Below, piece by piece: positions 36,401-44,164 of a stretch of DNA of 64,000 nt (its first letter is position 1; each line of letters begins with the position of its first letter). Source of the stretch: Hymenobacter sediminicola (GTDB lineage: Bacteria; Bacteroidota; Bacteroidia; Cytophagales; Hymenobacteraceae); the NCBI RefSeq assembly GCF_014250515.1, contig NZ_CP060202.1, positions 245,001 to 309,000 on the forward strand, written 5' to 3'. The position numbers and the translations under genes were made by a program. Below the pieces are notes generated by a model, which did not search any database, was not told where the DNA came from, and saw only the letters and a program-made list of their open reading frames with translations.

Positions 36401-38685
36401 GTCTGGTGAGCTTCACGTCGGTGAGCGTACTGGCCAATGGCGGTAGCTACTCTAACTCTGTAACGGTGGTAATGCCCGACGCCAGCCAGCTCAGCGGCGT
36501 AGCCCGCGTAAGCTCGACTACGGCAGAAACTAACCTGGACAACAACGTGGCCTCGGTGGCTACAACCGGGACTACGCCTACGGGCACTACTGCTGCTACC
36601 ACGGCCAACCTGGCGACTACCATCACGGCTTCGGCTACGTCGGTAGCCCCTGGTGCTTCGGTAACCGTAACGGCTAACTTCTCGAACGTAGCTGGTTCGG
36701 CTACGGCCAGCACCGTAACCCCGAGCATTGCCTTGCCTGCTGGGCTGAGTGCTTTTGGTACCGTAACGGTAGCTGGTGGCACGGGCGGCAGCTACGACAA
36801 CACAACGGGTCTGGTGACCTGGAACAGCGTAGGTACGCTGGCCGGCGGTGCTTCCCTGCCTGCCAACAAGTATAAAGTGACCTTCAATGCGCCGCGGAAC
36901 GGTGCAGTAACGGCTACGTCGGTCGTGGCATCAGCTACGTCGGATATCGTGCCGGACAACAACGTACAGTCGACAACGATTAACGTAACGGCTACCGCCG
37001 ACCCGGCAACCAGCATCAGCGGCCCGGTTTCGGTGCAGCCCGGTGCTACGGTTTCCTATGCCGTCATGACGCTGAATAACGGTGTCTCGCTGGCTTCTTC
37101 GACCCAGGCGGTGACTATTCCGAGTGGTGCTACCAACATCACTTACTCGGGAGCTACTGGCCCGGTAGCCGTTGCCAACGGCACCACGCTCATCACCTTC
37201 CCAGCCATCAGCAACCAGGTAGCAGGCCTCGCTGGCGAAATCACGAATTACGTGACCTTCACGGCTCCCGCCGCCAACTACACCGTGACGGCCACCCTGA
37301 CGCCGGCCAGCGCCACTGGCGACGTAACCGGTAACAACACAGCTGCGGTTGCAACGGCCATCAACCGTACTCCGGTAGCGTACAATGTGGTGAACTCGCT
37401 GCAGACACCGGAGGCTAACACGGCTGGTTCGTTGCTCATCTCGCCGCTGGCAGCTACCGATGCGGATGCCACTCAGACGCTGACCTACGCCATTACGTCG
37501 CTGCCAGTCGCCACGTCCGGCGACCTGTACCTGGGTACCACCAAAGTAACGGCCCTCAGCCAGGTAGCCAGCCTCTCTACGGCTCAGATCAGCACGCTAC
37601 GCTTCGACCCGGCAGCTGGCTTTATCGGCAACGCCTTCTTCACGTACACGGCTACCGATAATGCTACTACTGCTACTGGTACTTCCATTGCAGCCACTTC
37701 CAACACAGCTACCTACACTATTGCGGTAGGGCAAGATGTGACTTCGGTATACACCAGCACGCCGCTGAAAGGAGGCGCAAACCCCTACCAGAACAACGAT
37801 GTTATTGCGTATGTGACGGACACTAATGGGGCCCGCTACACCAGCGCTGGTGTTGTGTATAACGCCACAACGGGCATTCTGGAAAGTGGTGCCAGCAATG
37901 GCCTGCCTACTACCGGCAACAACGTTTCGACGGACGCCGCTGGTACTGCACTGCTGGCGAGCCTGGGCCTGGGCCTGAACACAACGACCGGCCAGATCTA
38001 CGTGGTAGACCGCACGAAACTACGGACGTCTGGCTCGTACACCATTTCGTTGACGACGGTGGACGTGAATGGTGGTACCAACACGCAGACCATAGGCTTC
38101 AGCATCGGTACTCGTCCGCTGCCCGTAGAGCTGAAAGCCTTCGACGTAACGGCCCAGAACTACGACGCCAAACTGGCCTGGAGCACGGCTTCAGAAAAAG
38201 ACAACGACCACTTCGATGTGGAGCGCAGCTTCGATGGCCGCACGTTCGAGCGTATCACGCAGGTGCGCGGCCAGGGTACTACCTCGCAGACTACTACCTA
38301 TGCCTTCACCGATGCCAACGTCGGCAGCAAGCACCAGGGCCTGATATACTACCGCCTGCAGCAGGTAGATACGGATGGCACGGCAGTCTACAGCCCGGTT
38401 CGCACGGTGAGCTTCTCGGCTCGCACGGCCACCGAAGTGAAGCTGAGTGTGTTCCCGAACCCGGCTACCAGCCAAGACCGCACTGCTACACTGGACCTGT
38501 CTACGCTGCCAACCGGCGCTTACCAGGCTACCTTGCTCGATGCCACTGGCCGGAGCATGGGCACTTACCAAGTACAGGGCGGCGTGAATAAGGCGCTGGA
38601 TGTCCAGAGCCTGCCCAGCGGCACCTACATCGTGCTGGTACGCGGCAACAACCTGAATCTGAACGTGCGCCTGATCAAGGAATAA
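30451..38685 (+). CDS. giant mosaic surface protein with DUF11 repeats, beta-helix and T9SS sorting domain
   Basis: The product has 2744 residues. A signal peptide (1-24, ending TDAQAQ) and an N-terminal domain come first. Three DUF11/CARDB-like repeats start near 270, 394 and 530. An SdrD/Cna-B-like domain lies near 659-760 (SGTIFDDVNYGG). A DSGAGSLRQ segment near 826 introduces a right-handed beta-helix to about 1130. A cadherin/Ig-like unit lies near 1294, then seven more DUF11 repeats start at about 1392, 1525, 1671, 1798, 1919, 2051 and 2182, and a second cadherin-like unit near 2305. The end has the usual T9SS-cargo linker (RPLPVELKAFDV, 2555) and a type A sorting domain (LSVFPNPA to NVRLIKE, 2664-2744). 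It should be secreted through the T9SS and attached to or shed from the surface, probably for adhesion. The function is inferred from architecture only. Confidence 0.9.
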   Translation: MRTTLQLAVMLLVGLALRQTDAQAQQPASRISAARTPVQDVLFFPGARATSSTTANRVAARTCSDVNSADFSGRTIGEDWKVSRTLTTEGTSVSSAGYTSNPTNATSALAVQDVVYGRVLYWTQDFSSNGTLATTNTNVNRTTLTLNLNRSVSGFALTINDIDRVVGNQTNNGWTDLVQFDGYATATSTTPITLTAADVTLGTNNTNAWNGNNQVIGTNNNGTVDGNVTVLFPSAVTKVVITYKNAQTTYADPGSQIIGIADFSWCASADAYTTLTGPGSLSAGVVSGNYTATFGNNGPDNLATQTRVVSVPANTASAVSAPGATVTGSQATGWTLTYPAATGVAAATSTSYNFTIRPLPGTGNIAVTSTTTTTTNQTSTTNDQATVTYPVTQIADLTTTLTGPGSLAALPTATLPSGNYTVTYTNNGPSIAASVTRTVTIPTAYVSAVTPSAGSVATVGSNFVITFPAATNVASGNTVSYTFTVTPKNSGTSAGQTITATSTTAVGTGGTSQGANTAPDQASVSYIVNNTADISAAFTSPTAASTTATAGTTVNYTVQYTNAGPATANSVTRTVSIPAGVPGVTAPGGTVTGDQTNGWTITYPGGNFSTGNSVSYSFSIVAPATGPITLTANTTTTSGQTNTGNNSSTRTLNVTPIVLSGTIFDDVNYGGGAGRDYATANTSARNSAFADGAIRRPGATVELYDAAGDYVASTTTNAAGLYSFNVPSAATYRVRVVNSTVTSVRASTATGLLGTQTYVYNDVNRVGGEEPALLDAPANTTDANLSSLTAGTGITATTAQSIKQVVVPTAGLTTVDFGFNFDVITNTRDSGAGSLRQFITNARALSNTNLAQVGQTAGVEASIFMISNGSTTTVPAGMRSGVSGGAASNGVATITLASALPSITGANAGATTLTGLTQSGLYGNQSQPVSEQTTGPEVIVDFNGANGFGISAANARVISMGFTGANPTGGSTTAAISITAGATSALLQDNTFYNNGSNLRINGVGGATITGNISRNALANNSDGIEVTGSSSNTITNNQFINNAGYGIDFIGGTSTGNTITGNLFKSNGQTTSDGQTAGIGIRSTGAASNNIIGNTFTANVGDGISSRGGSNNIFSQNSFYANGDLGIDLTATTNNDGDGVTLNETDDVDGTTTANGLINFPVITAATIRNGNLIVQGFARPGVTVELYVAAPDGTGFGEGQTYFRTFVEGSVDDKDAGTSTYAGLINDIDQGTDNTNRFTVSIPLASLTADQRTALTANNAQLTALATLATNTANNYGTSEFSGTAPVFQAPVANNDADSTTPGTAITLTVTSNDQYSIDPATVALNGLAAGNTTAVAVTGGTFQFLSSGQVQFTPAAGFTGIATVPYTVNNTSGTVSNTAYISVEVRNPAIDLATTISAPANNTAINGGTALTYTVAATNNSGTAVSGVVETLQLPAGLTTGGATVAIAGGANAASATYDNATGLVSIPVGTLAASSTQTYSVAVSAMPGSGPITATANISGSGTETNTANNTAATTVTINPRYDVATTLSGPATGVVRGNEVTYSVTTSNLSTTAGSVSVAPNVIQTVQLPMGLTGVYASNGGTYNSGNGVVTFPAIAALPVGQTVVNSISFVAPSANFAALTATVTAGASSNNAGDINSPTSGTTNNNAANLNNSTAAVATVAGSSAVNVYTTISSSASVVAPSGSVTLTVVTGNAGPASAAGVIETLQLPAGLTANGAVTVSNGGSYNNTTGLVTFASIGTLASGATNPVAQTVTFVAPTQGFVLATATAYTTSADVLPADNLAQTKVEITPRADVATTLAGPATVVPGQVVTYTVTTTSNAEGTASGVVQRVLLPAGLTGVTVSNGSYDAATGIVTISFPNALAKGFTQTNSISYTVPAGATSYVATANVSSSTPETVLTNNSAAVTTTVQAAVDVQVAVSGPASAPAGSPVTYVVTSTNNGPSVATGVATTLQLPAGLTVGGTVTVTGGGSYDNATGLVSFTSVSVLANGGSYSNSVTVVMPDASQLSGVARVSSTTAETNLDNNVASVATTGTTPTGTTAATTANLATTITASATSVAPGASVTVTANFSNVAGSATASTVTPSIALPAGLSAFGTVTVAGGTGGSYDNTTGLVTWNSVGTLAGGASLPANKYKVTFNAPRNGAVTATSVVASATSDIVPDNNVQSTTINVTATADPATSISGPVSVQPGATVSYAVMTLNNGVSLASSTQAVTIPSGATNITYSGATGPVAVANGTTLITFPAISNQVAGLAGEITNYVTFTAPAANYTVTATLTPASATGDVTGNNTAAVATAINRTPVAYNVVNSLQTPEANTAGSLLISPLAATDADATQTLTYAITSLPVATSGDLYLGTTKVTALSQVASLSTAQISTLRFDPAAGFIGNAFFTYTATDNATTATGTSIAATSNTATYTIAVGQDVTSVYTSTPLKGGANPYQNNDVIAYVTDTNGARYTSAGVVYNATTGILESGASNGLPTTGNNVSTDAAGTALLASLGLGLNTTTGQIYVVDRTKLRTSGSYTISLTTVDVNGGTNTQTIGFSIGTRPLPVELKAFDVTAQNYDAKLAWSTASEKDNDHFDVERSFDGRTFERITQVRGQGTTSQTTTYAFTDANVGSKHQGLIYYRLQQVDTDGTAVYSPVRTVSFSARTATEVKLSVFPNPATSQDRTATLDLSTLPTGAYQATLLDATGRSMGTYQVQGGVNKALDVQSLPSGTYIVLVRGNNLNLNVRLIKE

Positions 38686-38708
38686 CCCCCTTCCAGACGC
38701 AACATGTG

Positions 38709-38739
38709 AAAAGCCCTGCCGGTATCCGGCAGGGCTTTT
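38709..38739 (+). terminator. terminator of the 2744-residue surface protein gene
   Basis: Perfect 14-bp arms (38709-38722, aaaagccctgccgg; 38726-38739) around the loop tat, followed by more T residues. It lies 23 bp after the stop codon. Confidence 0.88.
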
Positions 38740-38845
38740 TTGTGGCTCCAGGTGTAAGAGCAGCTGCAAAGCAGGCCAACTTAACCTATGTGCCCATCAT
38801 TCGGTATATGTAGGCTGTTTTCCTTCGTCTGCTACCTATTGCCCT

Positions 38846-39838
38846 ATGTCTGATTCCGCTATTCTGCCCCCGTCCGCTGCTGCCCGTCCCCGCCGTCATC
38901 GGCCCCCGGCCACTCCGCTGCTCGATTTTGATGTGGTGATTATAGGCGCGGGCAGTGCCGGGCTTAGCGCGGCCTTGGTGCTGGGCCGTAGCCTGCGCCG
39001 AGTGCTGGTCTGCGACGGAGGAGCCCCGCGCAACGTTTCTTCGCCGGGTGTACACGGCTTCCTCACCCGCGACGGCGCCAAGCCTGCCGACTTGCTGCGC
39101 TTGGGCCGTGAACAGTTGCAGCCCTACACTACCGTTGAACTCCGACCGGCGCGCGTGCTGGCTGTTGCGCCAATGGCGGTAGGATTTGAGTTGACGCTGG
39201 AAGGCGAAACCGGCCGGAATAGCACCTGCACGGCCCGCAAAATATTGCTGGCTACCGGCGTAGAAGATGAGTTGCCGGTAGTGGAAGGCATGCGCGAATT
39301 TTGGGGTACTGGCGTGCTACATTGCCCGTACTGCCACGGCTGGGAAGTGCGCGACCAGCCTCTGGCCGTGTACGGCCGCGGCAAAACCGTCACCGGCCTG
39401 GCGCTGCTGGTCAGCCGCTGGAGCAAAGATGTGGTGGTATGTACCGATGGACCCGGTGGCCTCACTGACAATGCCCGTCGTCGTTTGCGTCGGCAGGGCA
39501 TTCAGGTGCGAGAGGAGGAAATTCGGCAGCTGGCCGGAACCGGTCGGGGCGAGTTGCGGCACATCGTGTTCCAGAACGGCGAAAAGCTGCCCCGAACAGC
39601 TGTCTTCATTCATGCCCACCAGCATCAGCGCGCCCAACTGGCGGAGCAACTGGGCTGCCGGTTCACTAAGAAAGGCAGCGTGTGGGTCGATAAGAATGCC
39701 CAGACGACGCTGCCCGGCCTCTACGCTGCCGGCGACAACACGCCCGGCACCCAACAGGCGTTGCTGGCCGCCGCCAAAGGCAGCCAAGCTGCTATTTGCA
39801 TCAACGAGCAACTCACCCGCGAGGAGTGCCCCAAATAG
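38846..39838 (+). CDS. thioredoxin-reductase-like NAD(P)/FAD-dependent oxidoreductase
   Basis: The product has 330 residues. After an arginine/proline-rich leader (about 1-26) comes the FAD-binding motif VVIIGAGSAGLSAAL (30-44), a redox-active CPYC pair at Cys160/Cys163 in GVLHCPYCHGWEV, an NAD(P)-binding region around LAVYGRGKTVTGL, and the C-terminal FAD motif GLYAAGDNTPGTQQALLAAAKG. The CPYC motif and GWE sequence are typical of low-molecular-weight TrxR-like flavoproteins that are not genuine thioredoxin reductases (which have CATC), so the electron acceptor is unknown. It is a single gene between two T9SS cargo genes, ended by a 20-bp-arm hairpin shared with its convergent neighbour. Confidence 0.9.
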   Translation: MSDSAILPPSAAARPRRHRPPATPLLDFDVVIIGAGSAGLSAALVLGRSLRRVLVCDGGAPRNVSSPGVHGFLTRDGAKPADLLRLGREQLQPYTTVELRPARVLAVAPMAVGFELTLEGETGRNSTCTARKILLATGVEDELPVVEGMREFWGTGVLHCPYCHGWEVRDQPLAVYGRGKTVTGLALLVSRWSKDVVVCTDGPGGLTDNARRRLRRQGIQVREEEIRQLAGTGRGELRHIVFQNGEKLPRTAVFIHAHQHQRAQLAEQLGCRFTKKGSVWVDKNAQTTLPGLYAAGDNTPGTQQALLAAAKGSQAAICINEQLTREECPK

Positions 39839-39892
39839 AGAGGCTGGGAATTGTTGAGCCGGCTACGGAGCTGAAGCGCAACCCGCATGAAC

Positions 39893-39937
39893 ACAGATAA
39901 GCCCTTACTACACACATTGTAGTAAGGGCTTATCTGT
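39893..39937. terminator. bidirectional hairpin between convergent genes
   Basis: Perfect 20-bp arms (39893-39912 and 39918-39937) with loop cacat. It lies 55 bp after the flavoprotein stop and 55 bp from the 3' end of the convergent beta-helix gene, so it can serve both. A T-run follows on the plus strand. Confidence 0.85.
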
Positions 39938-39991
39938 TTTAAAACCGGCCTATTATAGCAGGTAGCCCGTTTTCGCTTGTGCGAAAACGAG

Positions 39992-42900
39992 CTATTCCAC
40001 TACCACGCGGCGGCTGGTGGTCTGGCCCTCAGTGCTGAGGCGGAGCAGATAGATGCCAGGTGCCAGGTTGCTCGTGGAAAGCTCCGTGCGTGAGGTACCG
40101 AGGCTGTGGCGCGCCTGCTGGTGATGCACCGGGCGGCCCAAGGCATCCAGCACCTCTACCTCCAGCACACGGGCCGGACCGGTAATTTCCAGCGTTAGCG
40201 GGCGGGTGGCCGAGGCCGGGTTGGGGAAGAGGCTCAGGCTCAGGTCGCGCAGAGCGGCCACCGTAGACTGCGGCTGCCGGATAGTGAGCGTGACGGTAGT
40301 GGCGCTGCTCACGCAGGTATTCACCGAATCAACCACATAATAGGTGTAGACTCCCACGGCCGTGCGGCCCGTGGCATACGAGTCTCCGGCGAATAGGCGC
40401 TGCGTGAGGGCGGCATTGCCGTACCACACCCGCGTGCCCGCGCTGCCAGTGCTGGCCGTAGCCGTAAGTGGTGGTACCACCTGGCCGAAGTCGATGACTT
40501 GGTTGGCGGCGGTGGGGGCGGGCAGGGCCGTGGGCGTGAATTCCAGCGCTCCAATGTCCGGCGTGGTAGCGTTTCGGGTAGAGCCCATGAAATCAACCGG
40601 GAAGTTCGGAATCGGTCGGGCCCGGCCGTTCAAGTCGCAGCTGCGGTTAAACACCGGGTTGATGGAGCCCGGTATGTTGCTTGCCAGATACACACGCGTA
40701 GCCACACTGGCTTGGTCTTGGCCGGTAGCCGTGCGCAGGGCCGTCAGTGTAGGGCGGGCGGCGCCATTCACGTACGCCAGCGTGCTGTTTGGCCCCACTG
40801 CCGAGTAGGCGTTGTTGTCGATGACGCTGAAGGGCGAGGCCGCAGAAGCCGAGTAGAGGGCGTAGGTCTTGCCGGCAGTGGCGGTGGTCGTTTGCTCGTT
40901 GGCGAGGATGTTGTTGAGCATTTTTACACCCGTTACGCCCGTGTTCAGGGCTACGGCCGCCGTAATGGGAGTAGCGCCGTTGGGCAGGTTGCCGGTCATC
41001 CAGATGGTGTTGTAATAGAGCTCGTAGCCTCCACCCGACGCTGCATAAATACCATGCGGCGTGAACGTGAAGCTTTCATCCCCGTTGCTCTGAATGCCCG
41101 AAATCATGTTGTTCAGTACCGTGATATTGGCCGCCGTGCCTGTTGCTGCCAGCCGGATGCCATAGGCCCCGTAGGTGTCGAGCGTCGCGGTACCGGTCTG
41201 GGTGATGTCGGAAATGCTGTTGGCCGCAACGATGCCGTTGCTGCTGGTGGTGCCCACCACAATACCGGCGGTAGAGCCGCCGCTGGCCCGCGTGATGCCG
41301 GCAATGGTGTTGTTGAACAGCTCAAAGCCGGTGGTAGCTAGCACCACTATGCCGCTGGCACCCACTTTGTCGGCCGCTACCGTGGAGCCGATGAGGTTGT
41401 TGTTCGCAATGAAAATAGTGCTGTTGCCCTGGGCCTGAATGGCCGTGGCCGTCCGGCTGATGGCCGAACGCCGGATTCGGCTGCTGGCCGTGCCGTTGAA
41501 CGCCACGCCATACGCCGTAGTTGGGCTGGCTGCTTTCAGGTTCAAGTGGCTCAGCAGCACGTTGCTGCCCGACACGAACAGCACACCGCTGCTGGCCGCC
41601 ATACCATTGTTGGTGAAGGAAAGCCACCGGCTGCTGGAACTGCCCGCATCTTCCCCCGTAATCGTCACGTAGCTGGCATCCACGATGAGCAGCGGTGTAG
41701 TGGTGGTGGCCGGCGCTGTAAACGAGGTGGCCGACAGCCCGGCCCGCCACGAGAGGATGGTGACGGTATTGACCCCACTGGAACCCGGGTTGGGGTTGAT
41801 GGTGATGGGGTAAGTTTCGTTGGGGTAGATGGCATCGAGCAGGCGCAACGTCAGGGCCCCGCCGAGTTGTGCGTTGTTCAGAGCCGCTACAGCGGCCGTC
41901 AGCGTGGGGTAGTCGGCGGTAGGATCAGTGCCGACGGTCTTCACGCCGCTCAGCAGGCCCAGGATCTTGTAGAAGTTCGGCCGAGTGGGCGCGCTGCTGA
42001 TACTGGCCACCGAGGTAGCTGCAAAGCCCGCGCCGGGCGAGGCACTCACGTTGGCCGGCACGCTCAGGTCCTGCGCCGTCACGAAATACTGAATCGTGTC
42101 GCCGATGACGGGGGCCGAGCGGAGCTTGTTCACCTCAATCGTAAAGCTGTAGCCGGGGCCGGGAGGCGCACTTGGGCCCGCATTCACCCATTTCCAGCCG
42201 TTGCCGGTGGCATCGTTCGGGGCCGTGAAGACGTTGGCATCGGTGCTCTTCTTATAATAAAGACGTGGGCCGGTAGCCGCCGAAACGTCCACACCCGATG
42301 GGTCCTGGATGGCTACGTTGCCCAGGGCGCGGTTGCCGGTGGTGGCGCTATTGCCCAGTGGCTGATACGCAATGGTGGGGCCACTAATATCCACGGCCAC
42401 GAAGGTGCCTTCATCGGCACCCAGGTCGGGGCGGGCAATGGTGCGGGCGTCGCCGTCGATGTCCGTCGGGACGGGTAGGGACGAGGCTGCCAGTGAGCTG
42501 CCGCCGCCTTCCACCTGCGTAGTAGCGCCGGGCTGGATGTGTGGGTCAGTAGCAGGATTCACGAACGGTACGTTTTCCGTAACGGAGCCTTGCTCGGCCG
42601 GAGCGGCCCGCAGCTTGTACTGCGCCAGCGTCTGGTCGACGGCGGGCGTGGTAGCTACGCCATAGAATATCGGTTTCTCAGCCGATGGTGGGCCGGCGTA
42701 ATACAGGTTGTTGCCGGAAGTAGCAGCCAGATTGGTGACTACAGCCGTGCTTTTGAAGAAAGCCGCCGCTACCCCGCCGCCGCCAGCCGGCAGCCCGGTC
42801 ACGAGGTTCACGAAGATGTTGTTGCGCAGGTCTACCGGTGGCGTGCCCGAGATGTAGAAAGCGCCGCTTTTGTTGCTCGCCACTGTGGCGGCGTAGGTCA

Positions 42901-44023
42901 GCACTACCGTGTTGTGGTAGCAGTAGTTGTTGGTGCCGCCCCGGAAGCTCAGGGCCCGTACCGAGGTGCCCGCCGTGCTGCCCGGCGCCTTCACATCGTA
43001 CACGAAATTGTTGAAAATGTAGTTAGTGGTGCCGCCGTTAATGTCCATGCCCGAAGCAAAGCCGTTGGCCCCACTCGAGAGAATGTCATAGGTGCGGTTG
43101 CGGCCCACGCGGTGCAGCACGCCGCTGTTCACGAAAATGGCCTGCGCCGCCGAGGTACTGCCGGTGCCTACCAGAGCATGTACCCGGTTGTCGAGAATGT
43201 CGGCCGTGTTGCTGGTGCCCGTCGAGTAGATACCATACACCGCGCTGGCCCCGTTGAGCGTGCTTATTTCGGTGTTGGAAACCTGCGCGTTGGTCTGGGA
43301 ACGAAGGTAGATGCCGTACACCACGCCTGTCGCGCCGCCCGTCGTCGCCGCTCCAATGTTGAGCACCCGGCTGGGCGCGCCGCCCGGCAACTGGCCCACT
43401 TCGTTGCCATCGTCGGAGCTGCTGGTAGTGGCATCGAGGTTGTAGCCGTAGTAGCAGTCCTGCACCGTGTTGGACAGGAAGCGGTTTTGGTTGTTGCCGC
43501 CGTCCTGCACGTTGATGCCGTAGGTGCGGGTAGTGTTAGCGCGGTTCAGGTCCACGGTAGCATTCTGGACCGTATTGTTGGTAGCGCCGTTTTTCAGCCA
43601 GAAGCCGTATTCCAGCTGCTGCGCGGCTGTGGTGTTGGCCGCTGCATCATTCACATCAATGCCGTCGAAGGTCACATAGTCGGCGCCGTCCAGCGTCACG
43701 GCTGCATCGGTGGTGCCGGTGCCGGTGCCTTCCAGCTTCGGATTGGCCAGCGTGCCGTCTTTGCGGAAAAGGATAGGATTAGTCGCCGTGCCGCTGGCCG
43801 TAATAGCCGGCACCAATTCCGGAAACGTGACGCCGCTTTTCACTAGAAACGTGACGCCGCCCGCGCCCACACCCTGCGTGTTCAGGGCCGCTACGGCCGC
43901 CCCGAATGTGGCGTAGTTGCTGCTGCCGCTGCCGCCGGGGTCAATGGTGCGGGTACCCGTAAGCTGGGCCATGGCCGCCGGGCTAATGCCCAACGCCAGA
44001 AGTGCGTAAAGGAGTTTTTTCAT
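39992..44023 (-). CDS. secreted right-handed beta-helix protein with T9SS sorting domain
   Basis: The product has 1343 residues with a signal peptide (1-19, ending SPAAMAQ). Two long parallel beta-helix stretches follow. The first (about 40-460) has many N-N-x-V/I turns (ATNNTVQNATVDL, GGTNYIFNNFVYDVKAPG) and ends in GADEGTF. The second (about 690-1150) includes GFELFNNTIAGITRASGG and ends in DIGALEF. Between them is a linker rich in proline and tyrosine. An Ig-like unit (QVIDFGQVVPPL) precedes the C-terminal type A sorting domain (LSLFPNPA to SRRVVVE, about the last 80 residues). Such helices occur in polysaccharide lyases, pectinase-like enzymes and adhesins. I see no diagnostic catalytic motif, so the function stays open. 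It shares a terminator hairpin with its convergent neighbour. Confidence 0.88.
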   Translation of the reverse strand: MKKLLYALLALGISPAAMAQLTGTRTIDPGGSGSSNYATFGAAVAALNTQGVGAGGVTFLVKSGVTFPELVPAITASGTATNPILFRKDGTLANPKLEGTGTGTTDAAVTLDGADYVTFDGIDVNDAAANTTAAQQLEYGFWLKNGATNNTVQNATVDLNRANTTRTYGINVQDGGNNQNRFLSNTVQDCYYGYNLDATTSSSDDGNEVGQLPGGAPSRVLNIGAATTGGATGVVYGIYLRSQTNAQVSNTEISTLNGASAVYGIYSTGTSNTADILDNRVHALVGTGSTSAAQAIFVNSGVLHRVGRNRTYDILSSGANGFASGMDINGGTTNYIFNNFVYDVKAPGSTAGTSVRALSFRGGTNNYCYHNTVVLTYAATVASNKSGAFYISGTPPVDLRNNIFVNLVTGLPAGGGGVAAAFFKSTAVVTNLAATSGNNLYYAGPPSAEKPIFYGVATTPAVDQTLAQYKLRAAPAEQGSVTENVPFVNPATDPHIQPGATTQVEGGGSSLAASSLPVPTDIDGDARTIARPDLGADEGTFVAVDISGPTIAYQPLGNSATTGNRALGNVAIQDPSGVDVSAATGPRLYYKKSTDANVFTAPNDATGNGWKWVNAGPSAPPGPGYSFTIEVNKLRSAPVIGDTIQYFVTAQDLSVPANVSASPGAGFAATSVASISSAPTRPNFYKILGLLSGVKTVGTDPTADYPTLTAAVAALNNAQLGGALTLRLLDAIYPNETYPITINPNPGSSGVNTVTILSWRAGLSATSFTAPATTTTPLLIVDASYVTITGEDAGSSSSRWLSFTNNGMAASSGVLFVSGSNVLLSHLNLKAASPTTAYGVAFNGTASSRIRRSAISRTATAIQAQGNSTIFIANNNLIGSTVAADKVGASGIVVLATTGFELFNNTIAGITRASGGSTAGIVVGTTSSNGIVAANSISDITQTGTATLDTYGAYGIRLAATGTAANITVLNNMISGIQSNGDESFTFTPHGIYAASGGGYELYYNTIWMTGNLPNGATPITAAVALNTGVTGVKMLNNILANEQTTTATAGKTYALYSASAASPFSVIDNNAYSAVGPNSTLAYVNGAARPTLTALRTATGQDQASVATRVYLASNIPGSINPVFNRSCDLNGRARPIPNFPVDFMGSTRNATTPDIGALEFTPTALPAPTAANQVIDFGQVVPPLTATASTGSAGTRVWYGNAALTQRLFAGDSYATGRTAVGVYTYYVVDSVNTCVSSATTVTLTIRQPQSTVAALRDLSLSLFPNPASATRPLTLEITGPARVLEVEVLDALGRPVHHQQARHSLGTSRTELSTSNLAPGIYLLRLSTEGQTTSRRVVVE

Positions 44024-44164
44024 ACAGGCAAATAGAGTAGGTGGTGTAGAAGGAAAGGTAGAAAAAACTGGCTAATACAGATTGCTAATAAACCGCAAGC
44101 AAACCTAGACGCAGCCGTGCCGGACATTTTTGCGTAAGCCAAAGTCCACTTTGTACATCCTGCT

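Noticed and set aside
42539-43846. 435-codon plus-strand open frame opposite the beta-helix gene
   Set aside because: Its low-complexity composition mirrors the repeats of the real gene on the other strand.
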